Under the pieces are notes generated by a model. That model did not search any database, had not been told where the DNA came from, and saw only the letters and a program-made list of their open reading frames with translations. Shown piece after piece: positions 25,463-35,004 of a stretch of 64,000 nucleotides of DNA. This DNA comes from Doris montereyensis. Its lineage: Eukaryota > Mollusca > Gastropoda > Nudibranchia > Dorididae. The stretch is from NCBI GenBank assembly GCA_037039925.1, contig JAXRKP010000366.1, forward strand, positions 74,501-138,500, in the 5' to 3' direction. Each line of letters begins with the position of its first letter. The first letter of the stretch is position 1. Both the position numbers and the translations under genes were made by a program.

Positions 25463-26574
25463 AATAACTTAATGACCGTTTAGTTTTAGAACTTACCAGG
25501 TAGTGATTTAACTTCTCGTTCAGGGGTTCAAAGTTCCCAGTCACACCTCCCTATATTTGGCTCCTGTATCAGCAAGCCTGGACGGCAAATTATTCCTTTT
25601 ATGCTCCTTGTCATTTTCTTTGTCCTTTATGTCAACATTATGGTTTATGTCGACCTCTGCTTTCTTACCCCGGCGATGGAGCTGTAAATATTTTCATATT
25701 TTTTAGATGTCTTCCAAAACAATATCAACAATGAATATATATATAAAGCCCAAGCATAATATTTTGTGAGCCTTCAAAACAAAAATTATTATTTTAGAAA
25801 TAATTGCCAGCCAACTGAAGTAACTGAAATTGTTTTGTTTTTTTCTTGATTAAAAAAATACCCCAGTTCTTAAACTGTCAAGTACCCGGTATATTACTGA
25901 AATGGTTACATTTTAAAGGTTCTTGACCTCGGGTAAATTCTGTACTCCGATGGAGATGATTATCATGAAAACTAAATCTGAATGACACTTTATTTTTGTC
26001 TCTACACTTTAACATTCAGAGAAGAGTGGATTAAATTGGCCTAAACAGATGATTGGAAAATCAGTTGAGGGAATTCCATGAGGGTGGGGAATAGTGAGGA
26101 TAGGAGATGGTAGGGTAAGTAAAGGTACACTGTGAGAAATGGTGATAGATGTTAAAATAATGGCTGGACCTGACTATAAGACTCCTTCCGGAATGAGTAG
26201 GAACAGTTCTTATGACTGATTGTGCTAAACTGCCACATCTTTTGTACTGCTACCAAGTGGGAGGCATACACCACTTAAAATAGAGATCTGCTTTAAATCA
26301 GTACCTTTTTTAAATACCTTTTCTTGAACCATTTTATATCAAGCATTTAAGCATTTTAAGGAAGCCTACATGGAGCTAGATCTAGGTCTATATATTTGTA
26401 ATGTAGGCTCATTAAATAAATTAATATAGTTACTCACCTGCCACCTTTTAAAATCTTCTGCCTCATCTGCCACGTTATTGCTTAGCTTCAGATGAAAATA
26501 TATGGTCCAAGAATCAGGAAAATAATGACCACAATTCCCAACTTTAGGATGAATGTATTTCGAACACGGGGCAT
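15495..26574 (-). CDS. GALNT7: Polypeptide N-acetylgalactosaminyltransferase, GALNT7 type (gene span, 12 coding exons)
   Basis: Type II Golgi membrane enzyme that transfers GalNAc from UDP-GalNAc to Ser/Thr of mucin-type glycoproteins. GALNT7 relatives prefer substrates already carrying GalNAc (family knowledge). Order seen: a signal anchor ([11 protein letters not shown]) after the start ATG, a Lys/Asp/Asn-rich stem, then [10 protein letters not shown] and [13 protein letters not shown]. Next are LDAHCEC (the DxH metal-binding motif), [12 protein letters not shown] (the transferase motif), CSHVGHIYR, and a C-terminal ricin-like lectin domain with Cys-rich repeats. [26 protein letters not shown] and the lectin layout fit GALNT7 best among the paralogues. 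All listed introns are GT-AG. Three exons and one exon junction are out of frame by one base, each fitting a missing base, so the reading frame as given is not continuous. A pseudogene is possible but less likely, because splice sites and active-site motifs are all kept. Confidence 0.93.
15780..15975. repeat. (AAT/ATG)n-rich microsatellite in GALNT7 intron
   Basis: Interrupted AAT, GAT and AAC triplets. The Leu-rich minus-strand frame over it (15723-16136) is an artefact. Confidence 0.8.
16188..16313 (-). CDS. GALNT7: GALNT7 exon (lectin beta repeat)
   Basis: 126 bp, phase 0 to 0, with acceptor TTTCAG and donor GTGAGG. It reads [16 protein letters not shown]..., with [15 protein letters not shown] and a PWEWDE end. 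The spacing of Cys to the closing Trp is that of a ricin-type repeat. Confidence 0.93.
16415..16710 (-). mobile_element. SINE family B, full copy
   Basis: On the reverse strand it starts with 'ggggactaagtagtccag', 'ggcaaggtgtcgacctc' and 'gtgggttcatacccgcc' (tRNA-like A and B boxes). It continues through a body with 'ggtggattgacacctag' and 'cctgtgtgtagaacac', and ends in a (AAATC)n tail at about 16418-16430. Confidence 0.8.
16790..16920 (-). mobile_element. Family D repeat copy
   Basis: Reverse-strand copy with 'gatctcaaggtga', 'tgtgaaagaatgagagg' and 'gtaggaccaaccaatagc'. Confidence 0.6.
17140..17305 (-). mobile_element. SINE family A, partial copy
   Basis: Head words 'tagcctagtgataagg' and 'gagatctcaggttcaaatcc' on the reverse strand, followed by a truncated body. 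Confidence 0.6.
17340..17613 (-). mobile_element. SINE family B copy
   Basis: Same order as the copy at 16415-16710: head at 17613 with 'gtccagaggtaaggtgtc', then 'gacacctagtcccatc' and 'gatccctt'. It lies just downstream of an exon in the GALNT7 intron. Confidence 0.75.
17677..17781 (-). CDS. GALNT7: GALNT7 exon (lectin alpha repeat)
   Basis: 105 bp, phase 0 to 0. Reads [20 protein letters not shown] then [15 protein letters not shown], the first Cys-containing ricin-like repeat, which corresponds to the CIDSMGK...ELGPCH stretch of vertebrate GALNT7. Acceptor TTTAG, donor GTATGG. Confidence 0.92.
18185..18360 (-). mobile_element. SINE family A, degraded copy
   Basis: Carries 'gggtcatgaagtcctgag', 'tttgaattctggcaatg' and 'ctagatccaacg' on the reverse strand, as in other family A heads. 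Confidence 0.5.
18425..18690 (-). mobile_element. SINE family A copy
   Basis: Reverse-strand body and head: 'gtcctgagtttgaatcc', 'cattgtgttccttga', 'ccactctacccagatgc', ending at 'ctatgggctata'. A (GAA)n run at 18412-18424 adjoins its 3' end. Confidence 0.65.
18736..18957 (-). CDS. GALNT7: GALNT7 exon (end of catalytic domain, linker)
   Basis: 222 bp, phase 0 to 0. Reads [19 protein letters not shown], then [33 protein letters not shown] and [12 protein letters not shown]. These correspond to the NYVRVVEVW...GDIS...CKSF.WFM segment that closes the glycosyltransferase domain and leads to the lectin domain. Confidence 0.95.
19690..19830 (+). mobile_element. LINE 3' tail fragment in GALNT7 intron
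   Basis: The plus-strand words 'acgtggcctatactctgc' and 'caagggtgaaag', followed by GATGACGATGAC, match the usual 3' end of RTE-like LINEs with a (GATGAT)n tail. Only about 140 bp remain. Confidence 0.5.
19901..20023 (-). CDS. GALNT7: GALNT7 exon (HIYR motif)
   Basis: 123 bp, phase 0 to 0. Reads [20 protein letters not shown], then [20 protein letters not shown] plus I. The GG..E..PCS.VGH..R block is a conserved part of the GT-A fold active site. Donor GTGAGT. Confidence 0.96.
20090..20375 (-). mobile_element. SINE family B copy
   Basis: Head on the reverse strand at 20375 ('cggtggtccagaggtaa', 'cctctcactcaaagtg'), body 'ataaacacttaatcccat', ending near 'cacctaacctta'. It starts about 70 bp 5' of an exon on the gene's sense strand. 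Confidence 0.7.
20957..21074 (-). CDS. GALNT7: GALNT7 exon (WGGEN transferase motif)
   Basis: 118 bp, entering in phase 2. Reads [20 protein letters not shown], then [23 protein letters not shown](I/M)DR..F.ELG.YD.....WGGEN is the signature of the GalNAc-T catalytic domain, and its Trp-Gly-Gly-Glu-Asn is intact. Confidence 0.97.
21466..21639 (-). CDS. GALNT7: GALNT7 exon (central catalytic domain)
   Basis: 174 bp. Reads [20 protein letters not shown], then [19 protein letters not shown] and SSEPYR. Vertebrate paralogues have TVPLIDVI..NT at this point and a W.....W-type stretch before EPYRSP. Phase 2 at both borders. Confidence 0.94.
21700..22095 (-). mobile_element. LINE polyprotein C-terminal fragment in GALNT7 intron
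   Basis: Minus-strand broken frames read [16 protein letters not shown], then [24 protein letters not shown] and WRQLVQ. This is the LINE tail signature 'GHV.R...L.K....G...GRR.RGRQ..W.DNI.EWTG......A....WR'. The coding match ends near 21740 and adjoins the upstream side of an exon. It is on the same strand as GALNT7. Confidence 0.75.
22285..22325. repeat. (GA)n purine tract
   Basis: GAGAGAGACAGAGACAGAG-type run in a GALNT7 intron. Confidence 0.7.
22490..22615 (-). mobile_element. SINE family B, truncated copy
   Basis: Body only: 'cacacaggatctcc', 'tttttatcgtctgtctc', 'ggtactaggtatcag', 'acctacctggaccagggg'. The tRNA-like head is missing. Confidence 0.7.
22837..23044 (-). CDS. GALNT7: GALNT7 exon (DxH metal site)
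   Basis: 208 bp. Reads [19 protein letters not shown], then [38 protein letters not shown] and [14 protein letters not shown] is the DxH motif that holds manganese and UDP; RNE.REGL...R..GA is its conserved lead-in. Acceptor ATCTAG, donor GTATGT. Confidence 0.97.
23243..23409 (-). CDS. GALNT7: GALNT7 exon (start of catalytic domain)
   Basis: 167 bp. Reads [20 protein letters not shown], then [19 protein letters not shown] and [27 protein letters not shown]....P...L.E..LVDD.S is the first GT-A block of GalNAc transferases. Donor chosen at 23241-23242 because it keeps phase with the next exon. Confidence 0.96.
23781..23985 (+). repeat. Unnamed interspersed repeat, copy 2
   Basis: Same order of words as 3895-4135: 'cacttctggcag', 'ctctacatgcaaag', 'gtgacctggcaacag', 'aactcagaa'. 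It lies in a GALNT7 intron. Confidence 0.6.
24185..24430 (+). mobile_element. SINE family A copy
   Basis: Head 'ggcccaactttttacg...ttgggattatgagatc', B-box-like 'gtgttcgaatactga', body 'tttgggaaagaccctt', 'gataccagcactaac', 'tgggagaaaaacctg', 'gcatcctgtccagagg', ending in 'gaaactgggat'. Confidence 0.65.
24659..24797 (-). CDS. GALNT7: GALNT7 exon (pre-catalytic region)
   Basis: 139 bp. Reads [19 protein letters not shown], then [20 protein letters not shown] and [17 protein letters not shown]..(S/M).(D/N)R.(V/I).D.R is diagnostic of GALNT7 against other paralogues. The 5' border enters in phase 1, whereas the exon before it ends one base short of that phase. Confidence 0.94.
25418..25456. repeat. 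(AT)n microsatellite
   Basis: About 19 AT units in a GALNT7 intron, 40 bp from a donor site. Confidence 0.95.
25497..25681 (-). CDS. GALNT7: GALNT7 exon (stem region, frame-broken)
   Basis: 185 bp between acceptor TTACAG and donor GTAAGT. It opens [18 protein letters not shown] and [10 protein letters not shown], then hits TGA after REV. The expected [18 protein letters not shown] lies in the next frame; GNFEP is the conserved pre-catalytic motif. One missing G in the GGG run at 25549-25551 (CCC on the plus strand) would join the frames. The exon also ends one base short of the phase the next exon needs. Confidence 0.88.
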
Positions 26575-26599
26575 GCTTGAAAGAGGAGGCAAAGGTAAC
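26438..26599 (-). CDS. GALNT7: GALNT7 first coding exon (signal anchor, frame-broken)
   Basis: The proposed start ATG is at 26574-26572. It reads [18 protein letters not shown] then [10 protein letters not shown] and a stop. A short basic N-terminus followed by about 17 hydrophobic residues is a type II signal anchor, as expected for a Golgi transferase. The following stem [18 protein letters not shown], ending at a GTGAGT donor, is in another frame. One missing base at the four-base T run (26495-26498 as AAAA on plus) would join them. An acceptor at 26600-26601 implies a separate 5' noncoding exon. Confidence 0.82.
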
Positions 26600-26886
26600 C
26601 TAAGAATTAAAAGGCGAAAGAGAAGTTATGATTGTATGCCATATCAGAACGTGTTTTCTTGACCAGCAAGAGAAAGTGAAAGTAACAATAACAAAAATCA
26701 TGTGTGAAGTTTAGAAGCAATCCTTCGTTGCGACTCAAGGGAATATATAGATCTATATATATATATATCAATGAAGTGTCAAGTTTGTTTTCTTCTTCGT
26801 GTTTCAACTTGCGTAAAGTTGACTTTAACTAGTCTAAATTCTAGATCGACAAATGCAAATGTTTCAAATGTGAAGAGAAAACTTAC

Positions 26887-27035
26887 TTCAATTGGAAATC
26901 CGAGTTCTGGCCATGTCACCAGGGCTAAGCCACGATCGATACGATGAACAAGTACACCTACGGCTCTCTTTGGGGTAAAAAAGTATGACCAACAGAAGAA
27001 AAAAAGTTGTTTCGTGTCCATGTATGTCAACACAT
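26887..27035 (-). other. Candidate GALNT7 5' noncoding exon
   Basis: A good donor (GAA|GTAAGT, 26881-26886 on plus) lies 290 bp upstream of the coding exon, whose own 5' border looks like an acceptor. An open frame crosses the donor, so it is not the coding start. The transcription start is not identifiable. Confidence 0.3.
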
Positions 27036-27039
27036 ACCT

Positions 27040-28110
27040 GTCGTGTCAATAGTCGTTTTCACCGTGGTAATAACATAGCATTGAGCTTCGATTGAAATCT
27101 TGATCTCGCTGTTAGTTTTTCTTTCTTTTCCTCTCCATAATAAGATAAGATGAGATAAGATGTCTTTATTTTTGTCGAAAAGGAAATAATTGACTTACTC
27201 AATTTATTAGGATTTATGTCAGCGCCCATGGGTTTGAATTTAACCAGAACATGTTTGGTCTAATTTTACTTTGATTTCAAAGCGAAGTATTTAATTTTGT
27301 TTTCAAACTCTTCTGTCATCCCTCCCCACGACGTTTTGTCTTTAGCGCTTCTTAGGTAGGCCTATCGGTGGTTGTGGAGGGGATGAAAAGAATTTTTTTA
27401 ATTAACGATAATCGATGGGTCAACAACGCCTTGGTATACTGGCACTAGTGTCACTTATCTGCATTGAAGCGATTTAATTTGCTTCTTAACATTGACTTTA
27501 AAAAAATCCGGACGAATTTGTAATCGCCATATCGCACATACGTGCAATCTAGCTACTATCATCTGATCTCGTAGTAATTACAGCAGATATGTACTGTCAA
27601 AAAAGTTGACTGCTCTGAAATGAAAAAATAATTTTTAGTGCTTATTTTCTGTTGCTTCATTTCACTTTCGTCCTTTTATAGGTGAGCCCAAAATAGCCTA
27701 TCTGTATTTTCAGATCACTTTTCAAAAGATGCCGTAGGGCCAGCAGAGTCTTAATCCGACACTGCCTAGATCTAAGTCAAATCATATTGAATTTGGAATA
27801 CCAAAGTTTAAGTCATATTCTTTGAACATTATTAGGCCTATTTTCTTTTTAACCCTAACAGGCTGATAACGTTTGTATTACGTTTTTATTTGCCAAATAT
27901 CGACTTGCAGCCAAGATCTTTGAAAATGAAACTATTATAAAGTCGATTTTTCTTTTTCTCAAAACGCCTAAATCTGGTTTTAGACTTAGACATTTATGTT
28001 ATACAACTGACCAAATGCTTCTAAACGTTTTTGCCGAGTTTAATTTCTATTGGCAGCTGGTTCCACATCCTTACCCTAACTGCTATAAGTGATAACCAAT
28101 TCAAAAATGA
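27040..28110. other. Intergenic, GALNT7 upstream region
   Basis: A few GATAAGAT words at 27145-27165. No gene or repeat recognised and no convincing core promoter. Confidence 0.4.
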
Positions 28111-28156
28111 ACCCACGTATGTTTGACAGCCTGATTTAATTGTTCTTGTATTAAGT
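28111..28156. repeat. Solitary relative of the 89-bp minisatellite unit
   Basis: 'gtatgtttgacagcctgat' followed by 'ttgttcttgta' matches the first units of the array at 12.9-13.1 kb. Confidence 0.6.
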
Positions 28157-28720
28157 TTAAGCTGATATAATTTTCGGTTGATTATTTAAAACTTTCAAGA
28201 AATCATAATATTTTTGGCTATATATTCTTCTATGTATTCATTATAACTGATTCATGCTGCTCTTGGTACACGTATTTCCTTTTGTGTATGAGTAATAACT
28301 ATTAGTTAAAAACCAAACTGCATTCTTTTGCACTTTCTTAATTGTTGCATGTAAATCTGGTGACCGGTTTTACTAAATATTTCTACCACTTTTCTTTGTT
28401 CTGCTCTAGAGGCCTGTGGGATTCAACTCGATATTGCTCTTCGTCAATCCACACAAACATAATATTATTACAATTACATGTATATTTTAGGGATCACAAT
28501 TTCTTGAGATTGGCTAAAACATCTTACTAAAAACAATGTGTCATGGCAAACAACATCTCTACGTCAATTTCGTCGAAATCGTGACATGCACATTAAGCTT
28601 AATTTAAAAAATGACAGGGAAACTAGATCTAGTAAAAGTCCTCGCTAAGAGTTGTTTTCTTTCTTTTCTGATGAGGTTTTGCCTGGTCAGACGCACAACA
28701 ACCTCAGAGTTGTGGTAACT

Positions 28721-28942
28721 ATTGTTCCTCTAAGCTGTACGCATGTGCGCGTGTGTACATCCGGGAGAAAAGGTGAGCACAGTAGAGAATTATCTGCGAA
28801 CACCAATGAAAAACAACAGCACGCACGCACTTTGAAAAACAAAATATATTTATTTGCACACAATTGGGATTTTTTCCCCTGAAAACTGTGCACAACACGG
28901 AAAACTTTCGCACACCAACCAAAACAAATATTAGAGGGAACA
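28721..28942. mobile_element. Candidate hAT-type MITE
   Basis: Left end ATTGTTCCTCTAAGCTG and right end TTAGAGGGAACAT form an imperfect terminal inverted repeat of TGTTCC(C)TCTAA. The flanks tggtaact and tggtagta are similar 8-mers. An alternating 'gtacgcatgtgcgcgtgtg' stretch lies just inside the left end, as in known hAT miniature elements with TGTTCCCTCTAA ends (family knowledge). Confidence 0.55.
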
Positions 28943-28959
28943 TTGGTAGTAACATCAGT

Positions 28960-29279
28960 AATCTACTCAGGGATGTGAGGTGGCGTGATGAGGGAAGGAC
29001 AGAAGATAGTAAGATAGTTCATAATGTGATCACGCATTCATGTAAGCGAAAGCGGGCGTGAGAGTGAGGTTGTCGTATTGTTTTTGTTGTTGCTTTCTTT
29101 TTCATGGGGTGGGGTGGATTAAGGGAGGTGGGTTGGGGGTGTTTGGTATTTTGAAGATTAAGCCTTTGTTTACATATGACGTGTCTTATCAATATGCGTT
29201 GAAAAGGCTGTTAATGTTATTGGCTATGTGCAAAAGTAATTACGTGTACAACAAAATGAAGGAAAAGGTATAAGGTATC
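28960..29279. other. Intergenic, nothing recognised
   Basis: Contains a G-rich stretch at 29105-29140 only. Confidence 0.4.
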
Positions 29280-32200
29280 AACAATTTTCCCTTTCCATCA
29301 GATCAATCATCATCCAGACAGCTAAACTATCAGAATCAACCAGATATCCAGATAGCTAATCAACCAGACAGCTAGACAAACAGATATCCATAGAGCTAAC
29401 CAACCAGACAACTAGATAATAAAACAACCGGTCAACCAGACATCCAGCAAACAGATAGCTAGACATCCATACAACAAGATAGCGAGACTGTTGGACAGCT
29501 ATACAGTCAGGTAGCTAGACAAGCAGACAAACAGTCAATCCTACAGCTAGATTGCTAGATAGATAGACACCAAAACAGCCATATGTCCACACAGCCAGAT
29601 GATCAGACAGCTAGATGATCAGACAGCTAAACAGCTAGACAACTAGATAATCAGTCAACCAGATAACCAGACAGCCAGTCAACCAAATAGCCAGTCAACA
29701 AGACAGTCGGTCAACCAGACAGCCAGTCAACCAGACATCCAGATAACCAGACAGCCATTCAACCAGACAGTCAGTCAACCAGACAGCCATTCAACCAGAC
29801 AGTCAGTCAACCAGACAGCCAGATAACCAGACAGCCAGTCAACCAGACATCCAGGCAGTCAGAGAGCTGGTCAACCCGACAGCAAGTCACCCAGACAGCC
29901 AGATAACCAGATACCAGTCAACCAGACAGCCAATCAACAAGACAACCAGATAACCAGAGATCAGTCAACCAGACAGCCAGATAACCAGACATCAGTCAAT
30001 CAGACAGCCAGACAACCAGACATCAGTCAACGAGACAGCCAGTCAACAAGACAGCCAGTCAACCAGACAGTCAGTCAACCAGACAGCCAGGCGGGATGAC
30101 AGCCGGTTAACCCGACAACCAGTCAATCAGACAGCCAGATAGCTAGACACAGACAACCAGTCAACCAGACAACCAGACAGTCAAACAACCAGATAACCAG
30201 ACACCAAGACAGCCAGTCAATCAGACAGACAGTCAACCAGACAGCCAGACGACCAGCCAACGAGACATCCAGATAACCGGATACACAGACAGCCAGTAAA
30301 CCAGACAGTCAATAAACCAGACAGCCAAATAATCAGACAGCCAGTCTACCAGACAACCAGATAACCAGACAGCCAGTCAGTTAGACAGCCAGATAACCAG
30401 ACAGCCAAGAAACCAGACAGCCAGTCAGTTAGACAGCCAGATAACCAGACAGCCAGACAGTTAGACAGCCGATAACCAGACAGCCAGTCAATTACACAGC
30501 CAAATAAGTAGACAGCCAATCAACCAGACAGCCAATAATCAGACAGCCAATCAATCAGACAGCCAATCAACCAGGTATCCAGTCAGTTAGACAGCCAAAT
30601 AACCAGACAGCCAGTCTGTTAGACAGCCATATAACCAGACAGCCAATCAACCAGACAGCCAGTCAGTTAGACAGCCAGATAACCAGACAGCCAGTCAGTT
30701 AGACAGCCAGTCAGTTAGACAGCCAGATACCAGACAACTAGTCAGTTACACAGCCAAATAACTTGACAGCCAGTCAGTTAGACAGCCGGATAACCAGACA
30801 GCCAGTCAGTTAGACAGCCAAATAACTTGACAGCCAGTCAGTTAGACAACCAAATAACCAGACAGTCAGATAACCAGACAGCCAAATAACCAGACAGCCA
30901 ATCAACCAGACAGCCAGTCAGTTAGACAGCCAAATAACCAAACATCCAGTCAGTTAGACAGCCAGATAACCAGACAGCCAGCCAGTTAGACAGCTAAATA
31001 ACTAGACATCTAGTCAGTTAGACAGCCAGATTACCAGACAGCCAGTCAGTTAGACAGTCAAATAACAGACAACCAGTCAGTTAGACAGCCAGATAATCAG
31101 ACAGCCATATAACCAGACAGCCAATCAACCAGACAGTCAGTCAATTAGACAGCCAAATAACCAGACAGCCAGTCAGTTAGACAGCCAGATAACCAGACAG
31201 CCAATCAACCAGACAGCCAGTCAGTTAGGCAGCCAGATAACCAGACAGCCAATCAACCAGACAGTCAGTCAGTTAGACAGCCAAATAACCAGACAACCAG
31301 TCAGTTAGGCAGCCAGATAACCAGACAGTCAGTCAGACAGACAGCCAGATAACCAGACAGCAACATAACCAGACAGCCACATAACCAAACAGCCACATAA
31401 CCAGACAGCCAGGAAGTCAGACGGCCAGATAACCAGACAGTCAGTCAGACAGACAACAATAAAACCACGCAACCAGTTAATCCACTAGCCAGACAGCCAG
31501 TCAATCAGTTATCCAGACGGCTAGACAAACAGACAACCAGACAACCAGTCATCCAGACGGCTAGACAACCAAACAATCTGATAGCCAGATAACCAGTTAT
31601 CTAGACGACTAGGCAACCAGACAATCAGATAGCCACAGCCAAACAACCAGTCGTCCAGACAGCCAGATAATCAATAAGCCAGACAACCAAAATAGTCAGA
31701 TAAGCAGACAGCCATAAGGTCAGATAAGCAGATAACCAGACAGCCAAATAACCAGACAGCATGATAGTGATAGCCAGATAACCGGACAACTAGACAACCA
31801 GACAGGCAGATAGTCAGACAAGCAAACAACCACTCAGCTAGACAGCCAGCAGCCAGGTAGACAGACAATCAGTCAACCATACAGCTAGGCAGAGACAATC
31901 AGACAATCAGTCAACTGGAGACAGCCAGACAGAGACAGTCAGATAGCCAAACACTCAGACAGAGACATCCAGTTAACCAGACAAACAGACAGTTAGATAA
32001 GCATAAACCAGCCACACAGATAACGAGACAGCCAGACAGCCAGACAATCAAACCGCCAGACAGCTAGACAACCAGACAGCTAGACAGCCAGATAACCAGG
32101 TAGTCAGACAGCGACAGTCAGATAGCCAGGTAAACACAGTCAGAAAGTTAACAATGTTAAACAGTCAGACAGAGACAGTCATATAATATATATCCAGGCA

Positions 32201-32970
32201 ACCAGACAGAGGCAGGCATCCAGATAGCCAGACAAACAGGCAGACATCCAGATAGCCAGACAAACAGACAGCCAAACAGAGCCAGCTATTCAGACAGCCA
32301 GACAAATGCAGCTAAAGAGACAGACATCCAGATAGTCAAACAAACAGCCAGCCAGACAGAGGCAGTTAAAGATCCAGATATCCAGACCAAGGCAGCTGAA
32401 GGGCCAGCCATACAGACAACCGTACAGAGTCAGCTAAAGAGCCAGACATCCAGAAAATCAGACAAACAAACAGCCAGACCAGCTATCCAGATAACCACAC
32501 AGAGGCTGCTAAAGAGCCAGATATCCAAATAGTCAGACAAAGAGACAATCAGACAGCTAAAGAGCCAGACAGCCAGACAACCAGACAGCCAGTCAGAGGC
32601 AGCTAGACAAACAATCAGACAGCCAGACAATCAGACATCCAGACAGCCAAATTGTCAGACAGCTAATCAGCCATACAGAGACAGTCATAAGGCCAAACAG
32701 TCAGACAAAGACAGTCAGATAGCCAGGCAAACAAACAGTCAAACAATTGAGAAAGCTAGACAGTCAGAAAGAGACATTCCTATTGTATATAGCTAGACAG
32801 CCATACAGAGGCAGCTAAAGAGCCAAACATACAGATAACCAGACAGAAACAGCATCCTGACATATAAACAGAGACAGGCAGACATACAGATAGCCTGACA
32901 ATCAGACAGCCAGATAGACAGACAGACAGCCAATCAGCCATAGAGACAGATCTATATCCAGATAGCCACA
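29280..32970. repeat. 3.7-kb satellite built from four-base words (AGAC AGCC AGTC AACC...)
   Basis: Almost every position falls in tetranucleotides of the form AGAC, AGCC, AGTC, AGTT, AGAT, AACC. Between about 30340 and 31340 a higher-order unit of 32 bp dominates (AGACAGCCAGTCAGTT plus AGACAGCCAGATAACC). Towards both ends the order loosens, with AGCTAGAC and AGAGACAG variants. The Cys/Leu/Trp/Ser open frames on the minus strand are artefacts. Confidence 0.95.
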
Positions 32971-33655
32971 GTCAGACAGAAAGACAGCCACATTTTCGGA
33001 GGAACCCTCGTGAAACAGTAGCTGAAGTGGCGAGAGAACACCACTGGAAATCATGGGCGTCTCATTAACGAGCACACTATCCGTCGCAGTATTGCACCCG
33101 CAGGGCCTCACGACTGAAATCTTCTTAAATTAAACACTTGTTTTACCAGCTCGTATTCAAAGAGAGAGACTATCATTTGCGCAGAATCATGTCAAGACGA
33201 CCGAACCTATGAACAGCTACATTTCCGGCCTGTCTTCCTCTCGTATTAAGGTGGTAAATGGTCGAGACATAACAACCCCTGTCGCTGGCAATGTTGTTTG
33301 GATTGTCTACATCCTTCAAGCAGATTCGCTATGCATTACTGTTTAGAACTCATTATAATTTGACATTGATTATACACATATTTCATAAATAATTTTTATA
33401 TGGAAATTCAGCAGCTATTTCAAAGTGTAAATCATTGATTGTTAGATTATGGAGCCCCTCGCTGTCGTGCCATCTGTTTCTTGATGTATTATCGCTTTCC
33501 GTAATCTATTAACATTGACCAATACCTGTATTCTTCTTCTCTATGTTTGAAATGTGTGCCTTATATTATCACCATCAGCTGCACCTTCTACCAGTCTAAT
33601 ACTTCTGTTTCCTCTTTACTGATGCTCATACTATTGCTATTATAGCATAACAATA
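32971..33655. other. Intergenic, nothing firm
   Basis: A stretch at 33000-33120 has weak resemblance to a transposase helix-turn-helix but cannot be supported. Confidence 0.35.
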
Positions 33656-33659
33656 AGTT

Positions 33660-33790
33660 CAATGATAAAGTTAAAGATGAAGTATTTATAGTCAGTCACC
33701 CTGATTTAGTGTAGACTCACCAACTATTACAGATTAATCATCCAGCAGGCCATTTCATTGAAAGTCCTTCTCGACGGCATGTGGAGCTTA
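33660..33790 (-). mobile_element. SINE family C, 3' fragment
   Basis: 'gataaagttaaagatgaa', 'ccagcaggccatttcattg' and 'aaagtccttctcgac' match the reverse complement of the 3' half of family C (compare 37200-37345). Confidence 0.6.
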
Positions 33791-33799
33791 TACAGTGCA

Positions 33800-34225
33800 C
33801 ATGCCTATTATGCGTTTCACACTAACGCTCTGACAAGATTCTCCTCTTAAGCTATTGTTACGTCATATTGTAACACGTAATGCAAACAATTTCAATGTAT
33901 ATGAATGATGGCCTTCCACTGATTATTGATAAATCAAAATGGCCCTCCGTGGAAACTGTTTGCCAACCCTGTCTTAGCAACATCAAACAAAATTCCTGTT
34001 AATGGATATCAAAAGAGGTCAGATATAAAATTGAATGGTTTTTCGATACGGTGCACTAAAGTTTGAAGAACGTGCCTAGCGCATGACAATCAAGGCAACC
34101 CCAAGGCAATCAATAAGGAAATAGGGGCGAATAAAGAAAAGTTGAAAAAAAAGACGAATAAAGTTAAAGAGGAGTTAACTTCCTTAGAGGAGAACTTTCC
34201 GCCGCTAGTCCCCTTACATTTCTCA
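33800..34225. other. Intergenic, nothing recognised
   Basis: AT-rich, no motif recognised. Confidence 0.4.
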
Positions 34226-34229
34226 CTTC

Positions 34230-34758
<529 letters not shown>

Positions 34759-34898
34759 TATGTGGTTTGACCATTGCCAATTGGCATGAAGCAGATTTGT
34801 TAGTTTTTCGTGGTTAAGTTAATAGCAAACAACAATAAAAAACGAAACCAAATCACAATAAAATCACTAAGTAAATCAGGATCATGGGAAATTCACCA

Positions 34899-34960
34899 TA
34901 CACACACACACACACACATATATATAGATACACACACACGCGCACACACACGCATACAGA
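34899..34960. repeat. (AC)n microsatellite
   Basis: Interrupted ACACAC and TATATA runs. Confidence 0.85.
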
Positions 34961-35004
34961 GGATAAAGAGAACACGAGTATGATACAAATGGACCCTCAG
35001 CCCA

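Noticed and set aside
26779..27033. 84-codon frame upstream of GALNT7 as its N-terminus
   Set aside because: It has no link to the signal-anchor exon, and the GTAAGT donor inside it fits a noncoding 5' exon better.
31671..33111. Cys/Leu/Trp-rich minus-strand frames
   Set aside because: Complement of the four-base-word satellite; no start context and no conservation.
32995..33125. Possible Tc1-like helix-turn-helix (ETVAEVAREH)
   Set aside because: Only about ten residues are suggestive; no inverted ends, no downstream catalytic domain.
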